A stretch of DNA of 64,000 bases from Muricea muricata (taxonomy: Eukaryota; Cnidaria; Anthozoa; Malacalcyonacea; Plexauridae), in assembly GCA_963855995.1 (NCBI GenBank), contig OY979717.1, positions 48,652,244-48,716,243 of the forward strand. Direction: 5' to 3'. Of this stretch, positions 63,900 to 64,000 are shown one piece after another. Numbering within the stretch: position 1 is the first letter of the stretch; each line of letters starts with the position of its first letter. The position numbers were made by a program, and so were the translations under genes. Under the pieces are notes generated by a model. The model saw nothing but the letters and a program-made list of their open reading frames with translations, was not told the origin of the DNA and made no database searches.

Positions 63900-64000
63900 T
63901 AGTAGAATCATACTAGTATACTATTGCAAATGCAGTAATTTGATTGGTTACTCTACTCGCAATCTATTCCTCGATAGATAGCGAGTAGCGAAACAATCAT
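63900..64000. repeat. Dispersed repeat (ATACTAGTA family), copy 3, cut by window edge
   Basis: tagtagaatcatactagtat, actattgcaaatgcagtaat, ttgattggtt and gatagcgagtagcgaaacaa, as in the copy at 34,752-34,852. It continues past the right end of the window. Confidence 0.72.

Overview
This is an AT-rich, intron-containing metazoan window, crowded with repeats. The conserved genes are animal genes (SARAF, NDUFA11, a PAP2-type phospholipid phosphatase, a RhoBTB-like BTB protein). The repeat load is a Penelope-like retroelement with a GIY-YIG nuclease, many palindromic MITEs, tRNA-derived SINEs and integrase-type transposon relics. A non-bilaterian or marine invertebrate, most likely a cnidarian, fits best; that assignment is inference.

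Region 1 (about 1-21,600) is a tandem segmental duplication. Two collinear blocks each begin with units of a ~1.15 kb repeat, pass through shared intergenic sequence, and end in a two-exon gene for a short secreted basic peptide (8921-9616 and 20532-21343). The two genes share a TATA-centred promoter, signal peptide, intron phase and polyadenylation region. Block 1 was later invaded by a 362-bp MITE and by a 3.25-kb fold-back transposon (4201-7453) whose ~1.1-kb arms each carry a decayed integrase-like gene.

Region 2 (22.6-43.6 kb) holds the housekeeping genes: SARAF on the minus strand (at least ten exons, 22.6-33.4 kb, with a 27-bp minisatellite, SINE and MITEs in its introns), NDUFA11 on the minus strand (35,686-39,307, four exons, 142 aa), and a lipid phosphate phosphatase on the plus strand (39,782-43,276, three exons, 288 aa). 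NDUFA11 and the phosphatase are head to head, 474 bp apart, and probably share a bidirectional promoter.

Region 3 (43.6-56.3 kb) is mostly mobile DNA: SINEs, hAT-like and TA-flanked MITEs, an unrecognised Lys-rich repeat gene with a partial tandem copy (about 48.2-50.4 kb) bracketed by inverted minisatellites, and a nearly complete minus-strand Penelope-like element (51.7-54.3 kb) interrupted by one frameshift.

Region 4 (56.9-64 kb) contains two exons of a RhoBTB-like tandem BTB gene on the minus strand whose 5' and 3' parts were not found, further palindromic elements, and an intronless 139-codon gene at 63,181-63,600 whose protein looks like a free-standing GIY-YIG domain.

Exon borders were read by eye from splice consensus and reading-frame continuity; no search or gene-prediction program was run.
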